A DNA stretch of 64,000 nt from Streptomyces europaeiscabiei (GTDB taxonomy: Bacteria; Actinomycetota; Actinomycetes; Streptomycetales; Streptomycetaceae): assembly GCF_036346855.1 (NCBI RefSeq), contig NZ_CP107841.1:8064001-8128000 (forward strand). Reading direction: 5' to 3'. Positions 63,221 through 64,000 of this stretch are shown piece after piece (positions within the stretch are counted from its first letter, which is position 1; the number at the start of each line of letters is the position of its first letter). A program made the translations under genes and the position numbers. Below the pieces are notes generated by a model. That model was not told the origin of the DNA. It made no database searches and saw only the letters and a program-made list of their open reading frames with translations.

Positions 63221-64000
63221 TGCCCCGAAGCACGACGGACGGCGACGCGGCCGACGACTCCGGCGGAGTCACCCGAGGCCGCAGCCGGCGCAACTTCGCC
63301 GGCTCCCGCCCGGTGATGGACGACGTGGCCCGTCTCGCCGGCGTCTCCAAGCAGACGGTCTCCCGCGTCCTCAACGACAACCCGGCGGTCCGGACGCAGA
63401 CCCGGGAAGCCGTACTGGAGGCCATGCGGACGCTCGGCTACCGCCCCAGCCGCAGTGCTCGCTCGCTGGCCAGCGGCCGGACCCGCATGCTCGGGGTGAT
63501 CTCCTTCGACGCGGCACGCTACGGCCCGGCCTCCACCCTGACCGCGATCAACACGGCGGCCCAGGAGGCGGGTTACCTCGTCAGCTCCATCGCCCTCGAC
63601 ACGGCGGACCGGGACACCGTCGTCCAGGCGGTGGACCGGCTGTCGGCCGAGGGCGCGGACGGGATCATCGCCATCGCCCCCCAGCGGCCGGTCGCCACCG
63701 CACTCGCGCGGGCCCGCCCGGACACCCCGCTGGTGATGCTGGACAACGGCCTCGGCGACGGCACCCCCGTGGTCACCTCGGACTTCACGGCGGGCGCCCG
63801 GCTGGCGACCGAACATCTGCTGGGCCTCGGCCACCCCACCGTCTGGCACATCGCGGGCCCCACCGGCTGGACGTCGGCCGACCGACGCGCCGCGAGCTGG
63901 CGCGAGACCCTGACACGAGCCGGCGCACGCGTCCACGAACCCCTCGTCGGGGACTGGAGCGCAGACTCCGGCTACGAGCTGGGCCGGCGGCTCGCGGGCC
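63221..64000 (+). CDS. LacI-family regulator of the galactoside cluster (partial)
   Basis: 260 codons without a stop; the 3' end is outside the window. AAAAGGA precedes the ATG. After a 30-residue basic leader comes the HTH (VMDDVARLAGVSKQTVSRVL), the hinge (RSARSLASGRTRMLG), then the sugar-sensing domain (MLDNGLGDGTPVVTSD). Position at the end of the MFS-GH35 cluster and the palindrome at 57253 suggest it represses that cluster. Confidence 0.9.

Overview
The window is chromosomal DNA from a high-GC actinomycete, almost certainly a Streptomyces. Codon third positions are nearly all G or C, GTG and TTG starts are common, and the gene order follows a core Streptomyces neighbourhood: fadB-fadA, RNase D, a WhiI-like regulator, DUF3000, hemE, then the coproporphyrinogen oxidase/HemQ pair. 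No rRNA, tRNA, CRISPR array, insertion sequence or prophage was recognised. Names rest on recalled family motifs read from the sequence; no database search was possible.

Layout. 1-2 kb: end of an amino-acid permease, a NYN nuclease-like protein and a propeller-like protein. 2.2-5.6 kb: fatty-acid beta-oxidation pair with coupled translation. 5.8-12.6 kb: a beta-mannosidase/LacI operon divergent from a sugar ABC importer (binding protein plus two permeases, no ATPase), with matching operator-like sites in the shared region. 12.6-23.4 kb: RNase D, WhiI-like regulator, DUF3000, hemE, rhomboid protease, CoA-disulfide-reductase-like enzyme, DUF4349 lipoprotein, then coproporphyrinogen oxidase and coproheme decarboxylase (HemQ). 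23.5-31 kb: a secreted TAP-like hydrolase and an unusual locus holding a DUF692 (MNIO-type) protein, a TIGR04222-like membrane protein and three DUF4142 paralogues.

31-41 kb: peptidyl-tRNA hydrolase, a small ABC exporter, a frameshifted zinc-ribbon gene, a NodB-type lipoprotein, a decayed XRE/DUF397 pair, a Tat-exported PhoX-like protein, an SPFH protein, and a SulP transporter coupled to a beta-carbonic anhydrase. 41-48 kb: a ZapE-like ATPase whose start codon overlaps that of a divergent RibD-type reductase, then murC, msrB and a MAB_1171c-type membrane protein. 47.4-57 kb is more accessory: two alpha/beta hydrolases, an amidohydrolase remnant, an AraC regulator and two AfsR/SARP-type STAND regulators, one with an internal minisatellite. 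57-64 kb is a galactoside-type cluster: MFS transporter, two GH35 enzymes and a LacI regulator cut by the window end.

The most interesting material is (1) the DUF692/TIGR04222/DUF4142 locus with duplicated leaders and TTG starts, (2) the 33.2-35.5 kb patch where every broken frame is explained by single-base deletions, (3) perfect inverted repeats and short tandem repeats in leaders, notably at hemE and upstream of 40,979, and (4) a dispersed intergenic repeat related to GTGGCTGGTCGCGCAGTTCC at the 3' ends of many genes.
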